DNA of 64,000 bases, taken from Spirochaetales bacterium UBA4629. GTDB taxonomy: Bacteria > Spirochaetota > Spirochaetia > Sphaerochaetales > Sphaerochaetaceae. Below, one piece after another: positions 50,278-59,537 of the stretch. How positions within the stretch are numbered: position 1 is the first letter of the stretch; every line of letters starts with the position of its first letter. The notes under the pieces were generated by a model. The model did no database searches, had not been told where the DNA came from, and was given only the letters and a program-made list of their open reading frames with translations. The DNA lies in assembly GCA_002406055.1 (NCBI GenBank), contig DHMZ01000098.1:1-64000 (forward strand). The letters run 5' to 3'. Made by a program: the position numbers and the translations under genes.

Positions 50278-52641
50278 TTAGTTTGTTGCGAGAGTATCAA
50301 TCTCTGCATCCCATCCCCAATATGGAGTCATATCTTTAGGCATTGTTTCTGTGTTAATACGAATTGTAGAAACAACAGTGCAATCCTTTCTCTGATATGT
50401 TGGGAGCTCTACACCCCAGTCCATGATGATTTCCATAGCTGCCTTGTAAGTAGCCTTTCTGAAATCTGTATCAGAACTTGTTCTTCCTTCGATGATGAGT
50501 TCATCGAGCTGATCATCTGTAATCTGATAGTGGTTAGAGTTTGTATTCTGACCATTAGCGTTAGAAGAGTGATAAACCTGATACATATCTGGGTCTACTG
50601 TGCTCTGCCATGCAGCAACCCACATCTCAGCTGTGTTAGCCTCTAAAGCGTTGTTCCATGTTGTACTAGTACAGTCGTTAACCTGGAGAGTAATACCAAT
50701 CTTAGATAGAGCTTCACTAGCATTAACAGCAATACCATATGCTGGGTGATCCTGTTCACCACTACCTGGGATAAGAATCTCATAAACCATCTTAGCGCCT
50801 TCTGGAGCTGCTGTGAACTTTCCTGTTGCTTCATCCCATGTATAACCAGCTGCCTTAAAGTAGCCAATTGCTGCATTGAGAGCTGCTTCATACTTCTGTT
50901 CATCGTTCATAGAAGAACTGTAGATAGCGTTTCCATCAACATCTGTTGAGTAAGCGATCTTATATCCAGCATCTGTTGGCTGAGGAGCAGCCCAAGATGT
51001 GTTAGAGATTGGATACTGAATAACACTAGCTCTGTCACCATAGTAAGAATTGATAACTGTATCTCTGTATACAGAGAAGAGAGTCATGAATGCCTTTCTG
51101 AGGTCCTTACTTGCATCACTTCCACTCTCGCCACCAACACTAACAAGGTTAGCATTGATACCAAGGTAACCATATCCACGATAGTCAACAAGATATGTTG
51201 TAAGTGTGTTACCAACAAGTTCACCATTAGAGTTTGCATCTTTAATAGCCATAACAGTAGCATCGTTGATACTTGGAGTTGCGATATCGAATGTTCCTGT
51301 AACAATACCAGGTACATAGTCAGAATCTGTTGATTCCTGGAAAAGGAGTGTATCAATATCAGGCTGTCCAAGATAATAATATGGGTTAGCCTTAAGTGTT
51401 ACAACACCATTCTGGTAGCTCTCAAATACATATGGACCAGCACCAAGTGGCTGAGTTGTCTTACTTCTTACACCAGAGAGATCACCCTTCTTGAAGCCGA
51501 AGGAATCAACACCGTTGTAAAGAGAAGGATCACCATAGTAGTGAAGAGGAACAATTGTAAATGCCATGTTATAGATAGATGTAGCATCAAATGATGACAT
51601 ATGAACTGTCATTGTATACTTACCTGTCTTTTCAATACCAGAGATTGACTTAACATCATCACCTGTTGAAATACCATAGTTGTAAGCATTACCAGAAACA
51701 CTAGCTAAGCACTGATAGATTGTAGATCCAGCTGTTTCTGTTTCTGTTGCAGCAAGAATATCATTATCATATGCAGCAAGAATTGCCTGCCAATAATCAG
51801 CAACTGTTGCACCTTCTTTCCATGCATCGCCATATCCCCAAAGCATCATACCAAGTTTAAGTTGGAGAGCTGGATCAGCATAAACAGCAGAAGCATCAAC
51901 ACCAAGATAAGACTGAGAATAGTCTGCAGCATAGTTAGCAACTACATAGTCAACAATTTCCTGTGCAAAAGCTTCGCCAGCCTTGTCCATATCAGCCCAG
52001 AACTTGTCCTGAGTTTCTTTTGTCCAAAGAGAATAGTCTGTATTATCTTTTCCTGCAGCAAGAATAAGAGAATCAGCACTCTTCATTGAGTTGTAATACT
52101 CTTCCATACCAATGATTGGCTGAGCATAAAGTGTACTAGATCCATCATATGTTGGATCAGAAAGTACATAGATACCAAAGATAACATCATCGATTGTTGC
52201 AGGTGTTCCATCTGAGAACTTGATGTCATCTCTCATTGTGAGCTTATAATCAACTGTTCCATCTGCATTCTGAACAACTTCAACGTCCCCTGCTCCCTGG
52301 TAGAAATAGTCTGTTCCATTATAAGAGTGAGTCTCACCTTTAATACCATTATAAATAATAGCACCACCACGGTCTGCAGCAAGAAGACTAAGCTGTGTAA
52401 CATCAACGATGTCCTGGTCATATGCTGTTGCAGCAAAGAAAGGAGAGAACTTCATACCAAAGCTAGCTGTAGCAAAAACAGCTGTAGTTGGCTTAGCAAC
52501 AACTGCTGGAGCTTCTGTCTGAGCTGGAGTTGTAGTTGTTGTAGTTGAAGGTTTTACTGCTGGAGTTGTTTCTGTCTGGCCCTGAGCAAATACACTAAAT
52601 GTGCAGAGAACCATAAGAACAATAGCTAAAGTTTTTTTCAT
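50278..52641 (-). CDS. oppA: Oligopeptide-binding protein OppA-like
   Basis: 787 residues, large for an SBP_bac_5 protein (usually 530-600). Signal peptide KKTLAIVLMVLCTFSVFAQG; no proper lipobox, since the one Cys sits too early, so probably soluble in the periplasm. A Thr/Pro/Ala-rich linker (residues 23-52) follows. Family stretches include YKLTMRDDIKFSDGTPATID and GAGPYVFESYQNGVVTLKANPYYY. Extra length lies mainly in residues 190-300. Binds peptides for the permease encoded downstream. Good ribosome site (TAGGAGG). Confidence 0.9.
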   Translation of the reverse strand: MKKTLAIVLMVLCTFSVFAQGQTETTPAVKPSTTTTTTPAQTEAPAVVAKPTTAVFATASFGMKFSPFFAATAYDQDIVDVTQLSLLAADRGGAIIYNGIKGETHSYNGTDYFYQGAGDVEVVQNADGTVDYKLTMRDDIKFSDGTPATIDDVIFGIYVLSDPTYDGSSTLYAQPIIGMEEYYNSMKSADSLILAAGKDNTDYSLWTKETQDKFWADMDKAGEAFAQEIVDYVVANYAADYSQSYLGVDASAVYADPALQLKLGMMLWGYGDAWKEGATVADYWQAILAAYDNDILAATETETAGSTIYQCLASVSGNAYNYGISTGDDVKSISGIEKTGKYTMTVHMSSFDATSIYNMAFTIVPLHYYGDPSLYNGVDSFGFKKGDLSGVRSKTTQPLGAGPYVFESYQNGVVTLKANPYYYLGQPDIDTLLFQESTDSDYVPGIVTGTFDIATPSINDATVMAIKDANSNGELVGNTLTTYLVDYRGYGYLGINANLVSVGGESGSDASKDLRKAFMTLFSVYRDTVINSYYGDRASVIQYPISNTSWAAPQPTDAGYKIAYSTDVDGNAIYSSSMNDEQKYEAALNAAIGYFKAAGYTWDEATGKFTAAPEGAKMVYEILIPGSGEQDHPAYGIAVNASEALSKIGITLQVNDCTSTTWNNALEANTAEMWVAAWQSTVDPDMYQVYHSSNANGQNTNSNHYQITDDQLDELIIEGRTSSDTDFRKATYKAAMEIIMDWGVELPTYQRKDCTVVSTIRINTETMPKDMTPYWGWDAEIDTLATN

Positions 52642-52693
52642 TCCTAATTCCTCCTAGAGGTATTAATAGCGTACAACGTACGCAAATTTACTT

Positions 52694-53254
52694 TTATTCT
52701 TCCTCTTCAGGAAGTTTTGCCACTCCAACCAACTTCATTGCTAAATCTTTTCTCTTAGCAAATAAAGAATATGAAAGAGCAGCAAGAAGAAGAGTTAATA
52801 CTAGGAGAATTGCATCCAAGATACTTTCTCCACTCATTATCCATGAGACAATATGTCCTAAAAGAGAACACAGAGAAAAGAAAAAAGAAACGAAGACATA
52901 AGAAATAAGCTTTTCTGTAATCTTATCCTTTTCGCTTCTTATGTACTCACTCTTGTTCTTTCTTAACATTAGAACAATGTTTGTCTGACCAAGAAGAGGA
53001 AAAGCTACAGCAATCAAAGGAAGAGAGACATACATAACCCTGCCTTTATCTGTATTAAGAAGTAGAGCAATAAAATAAATTACCCACTCAGCAATAGTAA
53101 AAATAAAAAAAATCTTTTTTACTTTCTCTATCTCTTCTTTTTTCTTTTCGAATCCGAACAACTCTCCCCTATATACTGGGATTGTAACAACCTTACCATT
53201 TTTCTGGCTTTTATTCTCTAGGCGATAATCCTTCGTATATTTTCTAGAACTCAT
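52694..53254 (-). CDS. Hypothetical membrane protein, 186 residues
   Basis: Four predicted membrane segments in two pairs: IFFIFTIAEWVIYFIALLLN with a following one, then LISYVFVSFFFSLCSLLGHI and a Leu-rich last one; a basic N-terminus and an acidic end (LPEEEE). No family recognised. It ends 52 bases before oppA with only a small GCGTAC inverted repeat between, so oppA may be read from its promoter. Confidence 0.65.
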   Translation of the reverse strand: MSSRKYTKDYRLENKSQKNGKVVTIPVYRGELFGFEKKKEEIEKVKKIFFIFTIAEWVIYFIALLLNTDKGRVMYVSLPLIAVAFPLLGQTNIVLMLRKNKSEYIRSEKDKITEKLISYVFVSFFFSLCSLLGHIVSWIMSGESILDAILLVLTLLLAALSYSLFAKRKDLAMKLVGVAKLPEEEE

Positions 53255-53297
53255 TCTTCTCTCAATCTTCTAATACAAATTTAAAAGATGTAGGTTA

Positions 53298-53327
53298 AGA
53301 ATACTATAATAGCCATAATTAATTCAA
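53298..53327 (-). promoter_or_regulatory. Promoter of the 186-residue gene (and perhaps oppA)
   Basis: Minus strand TTGAAT (53327-53322), 18 bases, TATTCT (53303-53298), about 45 bases before the ATG. The rest of the 287-base divergent gap to purD is A+T-rich with only the purD promoter visible. Confidence 0.5.
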
Positions 53328-53493
53328 CTATTTATAGAAACACAAACATGTAAATGAAAACTCAAAAGAAATTATAGTTTTCCCCTAATTCTTTATATAA
53401 TATTGAGTACCACAAATATAAACAGAGCACTTATTTTTCGCATTTCGTAAATTTATGCATTTTTTGTATATTTCAATAAAAGAACTTTTCTTT

Positions 53494-53523
53494 TTGCTTT
53501 TTGCTTTTCTGATAGTGTAGAAT
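53494..53523 (+). promoter_or_regulatory. Promoter of the purD-like gene
   Basis: TTGCTT (53494-53499), 18 bases, TAGAAT (53518-53523), followed by ribosome site GAGGTG and the GTG start at 53542. Confidence 0.5.
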
Positions 53524-53541
53524 ATTATTAGAGGTGTTAAA

Positions 53542-54804
53542 GTGCGAATTCTTGTATTAGGCTCAGGAGCCAAGGACCATGCTGCAGTCTGGTGGCTTAG
53601 CCAAAGTGCGTTTATTTCGGAATTATTTGTTGCTCCAGGCAACCCTGGGACAGAAGACATAGCAACAAATCTATATTCTACAGATCCATCTAATCCGGAA
53701 GAAGTTTATAGAGCTATAAAAGAACACAATATCGAAAGTGTATTTATTGGAACAGAAGCTCCTCTTCTAAGTGGAGTTAAGGAATATCTTTCTGAAAGAG
53801 GAATTACTTGTTTCGGAGCAAGTAAAGAAGCTTTAAAACTAGAAGATGATAGAGCTTTCTCTCGTTCATTTTCACATCGACATAATATCCCTGTTCCAGA
53901 AAACTCTGTCTTTAAAGATTTAGATAGTCTTGAAACCTTCTTAGACCAGCATCCAGATACTCGTTACACAATAAAAGCAAATACAATTACTCCATCTAGA
54001 ATAATGCTGTCATCATCAGATAAATATGCTCTCTTGAATTATGCACAGGGGCTATTACAGAAAGGCCCTATCCTTCTTGAGAAGCACATTGATGGACTAC
54101 ATGCAACTGCAACACTGTTTGTAGATAAGAATGGATACCTACTTCTTCCTCTTGCTAATGAATACACAAACGTATCTCATTTCCAAGGAACACCTACAGG
54201 CGGTATGGGAGCTATTGCACCAATTCCTATTAATGACACTATTAAAGAAGAGATTAAAACTAAAATTGTAGAGCCAACTTTAAAAGGATTGAAGGAAGAA
54301 GGACTTGCATATAGTGGAGTATTAACCCTCTCTATAATTATCACCAAAGATGGACCAATACTTGTTGACTATCATGTTCGTTTAAATGACCCTGCAACTC
54401 AAGCTATGGTTCCAATCATTAAAACAGATATCATCGAAATAATGGTAGCTATGAAAGAAAATAGATTGTCTAGCGTCAAACTAGAACTAAATAATCTCTC
54501 AACTGTAGCTGTAGTATTGGCTTCTTATGGCTATCCTATGGACCCTATCATTGGCAAAGAGATAACAGGACTTTCAAATGCTTTCCTAATGAATACTGAA
54601 AATAAGCCACTAGTTTTTATCGGGGCAATAAAAAAGACACCTGATGGTCGTTTCTTTACTAATGGTGGAAGATGCATAACTGTCGTAGGTCGAGCCCAAA
54701 GCTTAGAAGGTGCCAATATGCAAGCTTATAAACTAATAAAGGATAAAAACTTTTCATCTCTTTGGTACAGAGATGATATAGGAAACAAATTCTTTAACCA
54801 ATGA
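53542..54804 (+). CDS. Divergent PurD-like ATP-grasp protein
   Basis: 420 residues, GTG start. The domain order matches phosphoribosylamine-glycine ligase (GARS): MRILVLGSGAKDHA, the VFIGTEAPLLSGV strand, TPTGGMGAI and DYHVRLNDPATQ. Key positions differ from PurD: GREHA is GAKDHA, the ATP-binding VKADGLAAGKG stretch is IKANTITPSRIM, and EFNVRFGDPE is DYHVRLNDPA, changing Mg-binding Glu/Asn. No other purine genes are in the window. Either a repurposed ligase or a non-catalytic homologue; purine synthesis should not be assumed. Confidence 0.75.
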   Translation: MRILVLGSGAKDHAAVWWLSQSAFISELFVAPGNPGTEDIATNLYSTDPSNPEEVYRAIKEHNIESVFIGTEAPLLSGVKEYLSERGITCFGASKEALKLEDDRAFSRSFSHRHNIPVPENSVFKDLDSLETFLDQHPDTRYTIKANTITPSRIMLSSSDKYALLNYAQGLLQKGPILLEKHIDGLHATATLFVDKNGYLLLPLANEYTNVSHFQGTPTGGMGAIAPIPINDTIKEEIKTKIVEPTLKGLKEEGLAYSGVLTLSIIITKDGPILVDYHVRLNDPATQAMVPIIKTDIIEIMVAMKENRLSSVKLELNNLSTVAVVLASYGYPMDPIIGKEITGLSNAFLMNTENKPLVFIGAIKKTPDGRFFTNGGRCITVVGRAQSLEGANMQAYKLIKDKNFSSLWYRDDIGNKFFNQ

Positions 54805-54808
54805 AAAG

Positions 54809-54843
54809 AAATCTCCGAATCCTTATGGAAACGGAGATTTTTC
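54809..54843 (+). terminator. Bidirectional terminator between the purD-like gene and rlmB
   Basis: AAATCTCCG (54809-54817) pairs with CGGAGATTT (54832-54840), with T-rich tails on both strands. Confidence 0.8.
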
Positions 54844-54855
54844 TTTATCTATCAT

Positions 54856-55599
54856 CTAATGACTACGTCTAAATTCGTAAAGCAAGATTCCAGTTGCAAC
54901 CGATACGTTTAAGCTATCGATATGACCTCGCATAGGAATTGAAGTTATATAATCGCAATTCTTTCTAACAAGATTCGATATTCCATCGCCTTCACTTCCC
55001 ATAACAATGGCTGTTCTAGAAGCAAATTTTTCTGTATAAGAACTAGAACCATTCATATCTGCACCATAAATCCAAAAGCCGTTATCTTTGAGAGTTTTTA
55101 TCTCTCTAGTAAGGTTTGTCACTACAGATACTGGAACGTACTGAGCTGCACCTGAAGAAACCTTTACGACAGTCTCGTTAGCCTGGACTGAGCGTCTCTC
55201 TGGAATAAGGACAAGATCTACGCCAAACTGATCTGCTGAACGCAAGATTGCTCCTAAGTTATGAGGATCTGTAATACCATCAAGAATTAAAACTAGAGCA
55301 CCATCATCTTCTTTTAAAGAAGAACAAAACTCATCGACTGTAGTTTCAATTAATCTTGAAGCTCCACGTCTCGGACCACCTAAATCCAAAAGAGCTCCTC
55401 TTAAATCAACTCCTATCATCATAGAGGAAAGTTCATCTTTACTAAGCTTCTTTACAGCAACCTTTCCAGTTAGAATTGCTTTGCGCTCTAAATCTTGAAT
55501 TCTCTCTCCGCCATTTCTCTGAAGATAGAGAGTAGAACCCATACCAGCTTTCTTTAAGGCTTCCTCAATTGCATGATAACCGTAGACCTTCTCGCCCAT
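54856..55599 (-). CDS. rlmB: 23S rRNA 2'-O-methyltransferase RlmB (SpoU/TrmH family)
   Basis: 247 residues. N-terminal substrate domain opens VYGYHAIEEAL; the SPOUT knot domain shows LDGITDPHNLGAILRSADQF (motif 1), IVMGSEGDGIS (motif 2) and IPMRGHIDSLNVSVATGILL (motif 3). Methylates G2251 of 23S rRNA. Starts 9 bases after dnaJ. Confidence 0.9.
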   Translation of the reverse strand: MGEKVYGYHAIEEALKKAGMGSTLYLQRNGGERIQDLERKAILTGKVAVKKLSKDELSSMMIGVDLRGALLDLGGPRRGASRLIETTVDEFCSSLKEDDGALVLILDGITDPHNLGAILRSADQFGVDLVLIPERRSVQANETVVKVSSGAAQYVPVSVVTNLTREIKTLKDNGFWIYGADMNGSSSYTEKFASRTAIVMGSEGDGISNLVRKNCDYITSIPMRGHIDSLNVSVATGILLYEFRRSH

Positions 55600-55608
55600 T
55601 TATACCTC

Positions 55609-56733
55609 TTAGTTCTCTGTAAAAGCCATTGGCTTTGGATTTTTAGTTGGACTCATTGTATCATAAAGCTCTTTCATAATCTTCTTTTCTTTTATGCCAA
55701 GACGCTTTGGAGTTTCAACAACTACCTTAAGATACATATCACCTCTTGAGCCACCACGAAGAGAAGGTACACCCTTACCTTTCAGTCTCAAAAGCTTTCC
55801 ATTTTGAGTTCCCTCAGGGATATCAACCATAACATCGGTACCGTCAATAGTTGGAATCTGAATGCTATCACCTAATGCAGCCTGAACAAATGAGATTGGA
55901 ACTTGAAGATAAACATCATTTCCATCTCTTACAAAGTACTTATCAGGACGAACATTTACTACAAGAATCAAATCACCATTTGGACCGCCGTTGCTTCCAG
56001 CATCTCCCTTTCCTCTGAGAGTTAATCTTGTACCATCATCACTTCCTGCAGGAATTGTTACACTAAGCTTTTCGCTCTTTCTAATAGTTCCTGTACCATG
56101 ACACTCAGAACAAGGATTGTCTACAACATATCCTGTACCTCTACATGCCCTACATGGTTGTGACATCTGGAAGAAACCACCACCAGATACTGTTTGACCA
56201 CTACCACCACAAGTTGGACAAGCATGCTTTCCTGTTCCACCAGTACCATGACAAGATGGACAAACATCATCATGGGAGAAAGAAATCTCTTTCTTGCATC
56301 CGAATGCGGCCTCTTTGAAATCTATTGTAATATCATAACGAAGAGACTGTCCCTGTCTTGGGCCATTAGGATTTCTTCTTTGAGAAGATGATGAACCACC
56401 TCCAAAGAAAGATGAGAATATATCAGAGAATCCACCTGAGCCTCCAAAAAGATCGCTGAAGTCTCTGTATACATTCTGGTAACCGCCACTTGCTGCACCA
56501 CCCATACCATCAACACCAGCAAAGCCATACTGATCATATGCACTCTTCTTTTTAGGATCAGAAAGAACTTCGTAAGCCTCACTAGCTTCCTTGAATCTTT
56601 CTTCTGCTTGTGCATCTCCTGGGTGTGTATCAGGGTGATTTGCCATAGCAATCTTTCTATATGCTTTCTTTATTTCTTCCTCAGTAGCTCCTTTTTGAAC
56701 TCCAAGGACTTCATAATAATCACGTTTTGCCAT
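55609..56733 (-). CDS. dnaJ: Chaperone DnaJ
   Basis: 374 residues. J domain (DYYEVLGVQKGATEEEIKKA, HPD near residue 34), a Gly/Phe-rich region, four CxxCxGxG zinc repeats (CPSCHGTG, CPTCGGSG, CRACRGTG, CSECHGTG) and the C-terminal substrate domains. Stimulates DnaK ATPase. Downstream of dnaK with a hairpin between, upstream of rlmB. Confidence 0.97.
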   Translation of the reverse strand: MAKRDYYEVLGVQKGATEEEIKKAYRKIAMANHPDTHPGDAQAEERFKEASEAYEVLSDPKKKSAYDQYGFAGVDGMGGAASGGYQNVYRDFSDLFGGSGGFSDIFSSFFGGGSSSSQRRNPNGPRQGQSLRYDITIDFKEAAFGCKKEISFSHDDVCPSCHGTGGTGKHACPTCGGSGQTVSGGGFFQMSQPCRACRGTGYVVDNPCSECHGTGTIRKSEKLSVTIPAGSDDGTRLTLRGKGDAGSNGGPNGDLILVVNVRPDKYFVRDGNDVYLQVPISFVQAALGDSIQIPTIDGTDVMVDIPEGTQNGKLLRLKGKGVPSLRGGSRGDMYLKVVVETPKRLGIKEKKIMKELYDTMSPTKNPKPMAFTEN

Positions 56734-56756
56734 ATTACCCCTATTTTACACCATAA

Positions 56757-56779
56757 GGCAGCATGTATTCCATGCTGCC
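56757..56779 (-). other. Perfect hairpin between dnaK and dnaJ
   Basis: GGCAGCATG and CATGCTGCC form a perfect 9-base stem around 5 bases, with no T run after it on the minus strand. It could trim or stabilise the dnaK message or partly stop transcription. Confidence 0.6.
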
Positions 56780-56802
56780 CCTAAATCATCTAAAAAGATT
56801 TA

Positions 56803-58743
56803 TTATTTTACTTCTTCAAAGGAAGCATCCATTGTATCATCACTACCGTTTGAAGAAGATGTATTCTCTTCCTGGCCACCCTGGCTCTGTTGATACTGGC
56901 CATTAGCCTGACCATTAGATCCAGCAGCGTTTGCCTGTTGAGCTTCATATACCTTCTGTCCAAGCTGCATTGATGCACTCTGAACTTTCTCAGTCTTACT
57001 CTTAATCTCTTCAGCACTAGCATTAGCGTTAGCTAAAGTATCCTTAAGATCCTTAACTGCACTCTCGATAGCACTTCTCTCGCTTGGAGAAACCTTGTCG
57101 CCATAATCCTTCAAAGCCTTCTCTGTTGAATAAACAGTTGCTTCAGCATTATTCTTTGCTTCAATTGTCTCTCTAACCTTCTTATCATCTGCAGCATGAG
57201 CTTCAGCTTCCTTAACCATCTTATCAATATCAGCTTCGCTTAAGCCAGAAGAAGACTCAATTCTAATCTTCTGCTCCTTGCCTGTTCCGAGATCCTTTGC
57301 AGATACGTGAACAATACCGTTAGCATCGATATCGAATGTTACTTCAATCTGTGGTACTCCTCTTGGTGCTGGAGCGATACCTTCAAGATTGAACATACCA
57401 AGTGTTCTGTTCTGAGAAGCAAGCTCTCTTTCACCCTGAAGTACGTGAATAGATACAGCTGTCTGACCATCTGTTGCTGTTGAGAAAATCTGACTCTTTC
57501 TTGTAGGAATAGTAGTATTTCTCTCAATAAGCTTTGTTGTAACACCACCAAGTGTTTCAATACCTAATGATAGAGGTGTGACATCCAAAAGAAGAACATC
57601 TTTAACATCTCCCTTAAGAATACCACCCTGAATTGATGCACCTACTGCAACAACTTCATCTGGGTTTACACCCTTATGTGGTTCCTTACCGAAGAGTTTC
57701 TTAACTTCTTCCTGTACCATAGGAATTCTTGTACTACCACCAACCAAGATAACTTCATCAATATCAGAAGCGCTGAGTCCAGCATCTTTAAGAGCATTCA
57801 TGCAAGGAATCTTTGTCTTTTCAACAAGTGGTTCAATCATCTGCTCAAACTTAGCTCTTGTAAGCTCTTTCTGTAAGTGCTTTGGACCTGTAGCATCTGC
57901 TGTGATGAATGGTAAGTTGATTGTTGTCTGTGTAGAAGAAGAGAGAACAATCTTTGCCTGCTCAGAAGCTTCCTTAAGTCTCTGAAGAGCCATCTTATCT
58001 GTTGAAAGATCGATACCATACTCCTTCTTAAAGTCACTTACAAGCCAATCAATAATTACCTGGTCGATGTTATCACCACCAAGATGTGTATCACCATTTG
58101 TACTCTTTACTTCGAAGACACCGTCTCCAAGTTCAAGAATTGAAATATCAAATGTACCACCACCAAAGTCGTAGACAGCAATCTTCTCTTCCTTAGAAGA
58201 ATCCTTACCAAAACCATATGCAAGAGCAGCAGCTGTTGGTTCGTTTACAATTCTCTTTACATCGAGACCTGCGATTCTACCAGCATCCTTTGTTGCCTGA
58301 CGCTGAGCATCGTTGAAGTAAGCAGGAACTGTAATAACAGCTTCCTTAATCTCTTCACCAAGGAAATCCTCAGCTGTTTTCTTCATCTTCTGAAGGATGA
58401 TTGCAGAAATTTCCTGTGGAGAATACTGCTTTCCTTCAATATCTACTTTAATTTCATCGTTAGCTCCAGCAACAACCTTATAAGGAACCATCTTTATCTC
58501 TTCGGTTACTTCGTGGAACTTTCTTCCCATAAATCTCTTAATAGAATAAATAGTGTTCTCAGGATTTGTTACCATCTGGTTCTTTGCTGGTTTACCAACA
58601 AGACGCTCATCTCCCTTGAATGCAACAACACTTGGTGTTGTTCTATCTCCCTCACTATTTGCAATAACACTTGGCTCGTTTCCATCCATAACTGCAACGC
58701 AGCTATTTGTTGTTCCGAGGTCAATACCAATAATCTTTCCCAT
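56803..58743 (-). CDS. dnaK: Chaperone DnaK (Hsp70)
   Basis: 646 residues. Opens [20 protein letters not shown]; has [19 protein letters not shown], the [11 protein letters not shown] phosphate loop, linker [12 protein letters not shown] and a C-terminal helical lid ending in a Gly/Gln/Asn tail with EEVK. ATP-driven folding with DnaJ and GrpE. It has its own promoter at 58800-58828. Confidence 0.98.
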   Translation of the reverse strand: MGKIIGIDLGTTNSCVAVMDGNEPSVIANSEGDRTTPSVVAFKGDERLVGKPAKNQMVTNPENTIYSIKRFMGRKFHEVTEEIKMVPYKVVAGANDEIKVDIEGKQYSPQEISAIILQKMKKTAEDFLGEEIKEAVITVPAYFNDAQRQATKDAGRIAGLDVKRIVNEPTAAALAYGFGKDSSKEEKIAVYDFGGGTFDISILELGDGVFEVKSTNGDTHLGGDNIDQVIIDWLVSDFKKEYGIDLSTDKMALQRLKEASEQAKIVLSSSTQTTINLPFITADATGPKHLQKELTRAKFEQMIEPLVEKTKIPCMNALKDAGLSASDIDEVILVGGSTRIPMVQEEVKKLFGKEPHKGVNPDEVVAVGASIQGGILKGDVKDVLLLDVTPLSLGIETLGGVTTKLIERNTTIPTRKSQIFSTATDGQTAVSIHVLQGERELASQNRTLGMFNLEGIAPAPRGVPQIEVTFDIDANGIVHVSAKDLGTGKEQKIRIESSSGLSEADIDKMVKEAEAHAADDKKVRETIEAKNNAEATVYSTEKALKDYGDKVSPSERSAIESAVKDLKDTLANANASAEEIKSKTEKVQSASMQLGQKVYEAQQANAAGSNGQANGQYQQSQGGQEENTSSSNGSDDTMDASFEEVK

Positions 58744-58775
58744 ATTCTAAATCTCCATATAATATCAAATTAAAA

Positions 58776-58793
58776 TGATGATTTTACTCATCA
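58776..58793 (-). other. Hairpin at the 5' end of the dnaK message
   Basis: Minus strand TGATGA-GTAAAA-TCATCA then TTTTAA, located at the predicted transcription start. It could be a stabilising 5' hairpin or a weak grpE terminator. Confidence 0.45.
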
Positions 58794-58799
58794 GAAACT

Positions 58800-58828
58800 A
58801 AAATAATAATGGTAATAAAAATCGTCAA
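58800..58828 (-). promoter_or_regulatory. Promoter of dnaK
   Basis: Minus strand TTGACG (58828-58823), exactly 17 bases, TATTTT (58805-58800), in the 96-base grpE-dnaK gap. No CIRCE element is present. Confidence 0.55.
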
Positions 58829-58839
58829 ATTTTATTCCA

Positions 58840-59430
58840 TTATTTCTTTGGTTTAGCTACAAAAACTTTAGCAGTTCTTAAAACCTTACCATGAAGAAGC
58901 CAACCTGTTGCACATTCTGCTGCAACTTCCTCTTCTTTTATCCCTTCTTTCTCCTGAACGCCATAGGCTTCCATAGTATTAGGATCGTAAGGAGTGCCAA
59001 CTTTGCTATTAATCATCTCAAGTCCCCAATTTTGCTTAAGAACCTGGAAAAGATGATCTTTAACCATAACAACGCCTTTCTTTAGCGCTTCAATATCGTC
59101 AGTCTTCTCACTAGCATCTATCGCTCTAGAGAAATTGTCTAATGGCTCAAGAAGATCTGAAATCAATGACTCATTAGCAAACTTAACTGCATTTTCCTTT
59201 TCACTTCTTAATCTCTTTTTATAGTTCTCAGTATCTGCAGCACGGCGGAGCTCATCTTCCTTCATCTTGAGGATTGTTTCTTCAAGTTCTTTAACATGAT
59301 TATTTAGCTCATCTATTTCAGAAAGAGTTGTATCCTCTTCCTCTTTTTCTTTCTCTTCATCAACAGCTAAATCTTCCTTTGTCGCTACTTCATCTTTAAC
59401 TTCTTTTTCTTCTTTCTTTTCTTCAGCCAT
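58840..59430 (-). CDS. grpE: Nucleotide exchange factor GrpE
   Basis: 196 residues from ATG 59428-59430 (AAAGGA upstream), giving MAEEKKEEKEV; a start 14 codons earlier is also possible (GGAGGGG upstream, but in a hairpin). Glu/Lys-rich N-terminus, a long helix, then LLEPLDNFSRAID and the beta-wing PYDPNTMEAYGVQ and GWLLHGKVLRTAKVFVA, all family-typical. Exchanges nucleotide on DnaK. Confidence 0.93.
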   Translation of the reverse strand: MAEEKKEEKEVKDEVATKEDLAVDEEKEKEEEDTTLSEIDELNNHVKELEETILKMKEDELRRAADTENYKKRLRSEKENAVKFANESLISDLLEPLDNFSRAIDASEKTDDIEALKKGVVMVKDHLFQVLKQNWGLEMINSKVGTPYDPNTMEAYGVQEKEGIKEEEVAAECATGWLLHGKVLRTAKVFVAKPKK

Positions 59431-59474
59431 TGCTTTAGTTCCTTTATTTTTATTTTTTTTATTCTTTCTCATAA

Positions 59475-59498
59475 CAAATGCCCCTCCAAGGGCATCTG
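59475..59498 (-). other. Hairpin between the coiled-coil gene and grpE
   Basis: Minus strand CAGATGCCC-TTGGAG-GGGCATTTG, nine pairs (one G-T), no T run. It contains the alternative grpE ribosome site, so it may tune start choice or partly terminate. Confidence 0.55.
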
Positions 59499-59537
59499 TA
59501 TTAAAGGTAATAATTAATTCTCAACTCGTCAAACAAA

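Noticed and set aside
58744..58839. CIRCE heat-shock operator before dnaK
   Set aside because: No TTAGCACTC-N9-GAGTGCTAA or close variant; only an unrelated TGATGA hairpin.
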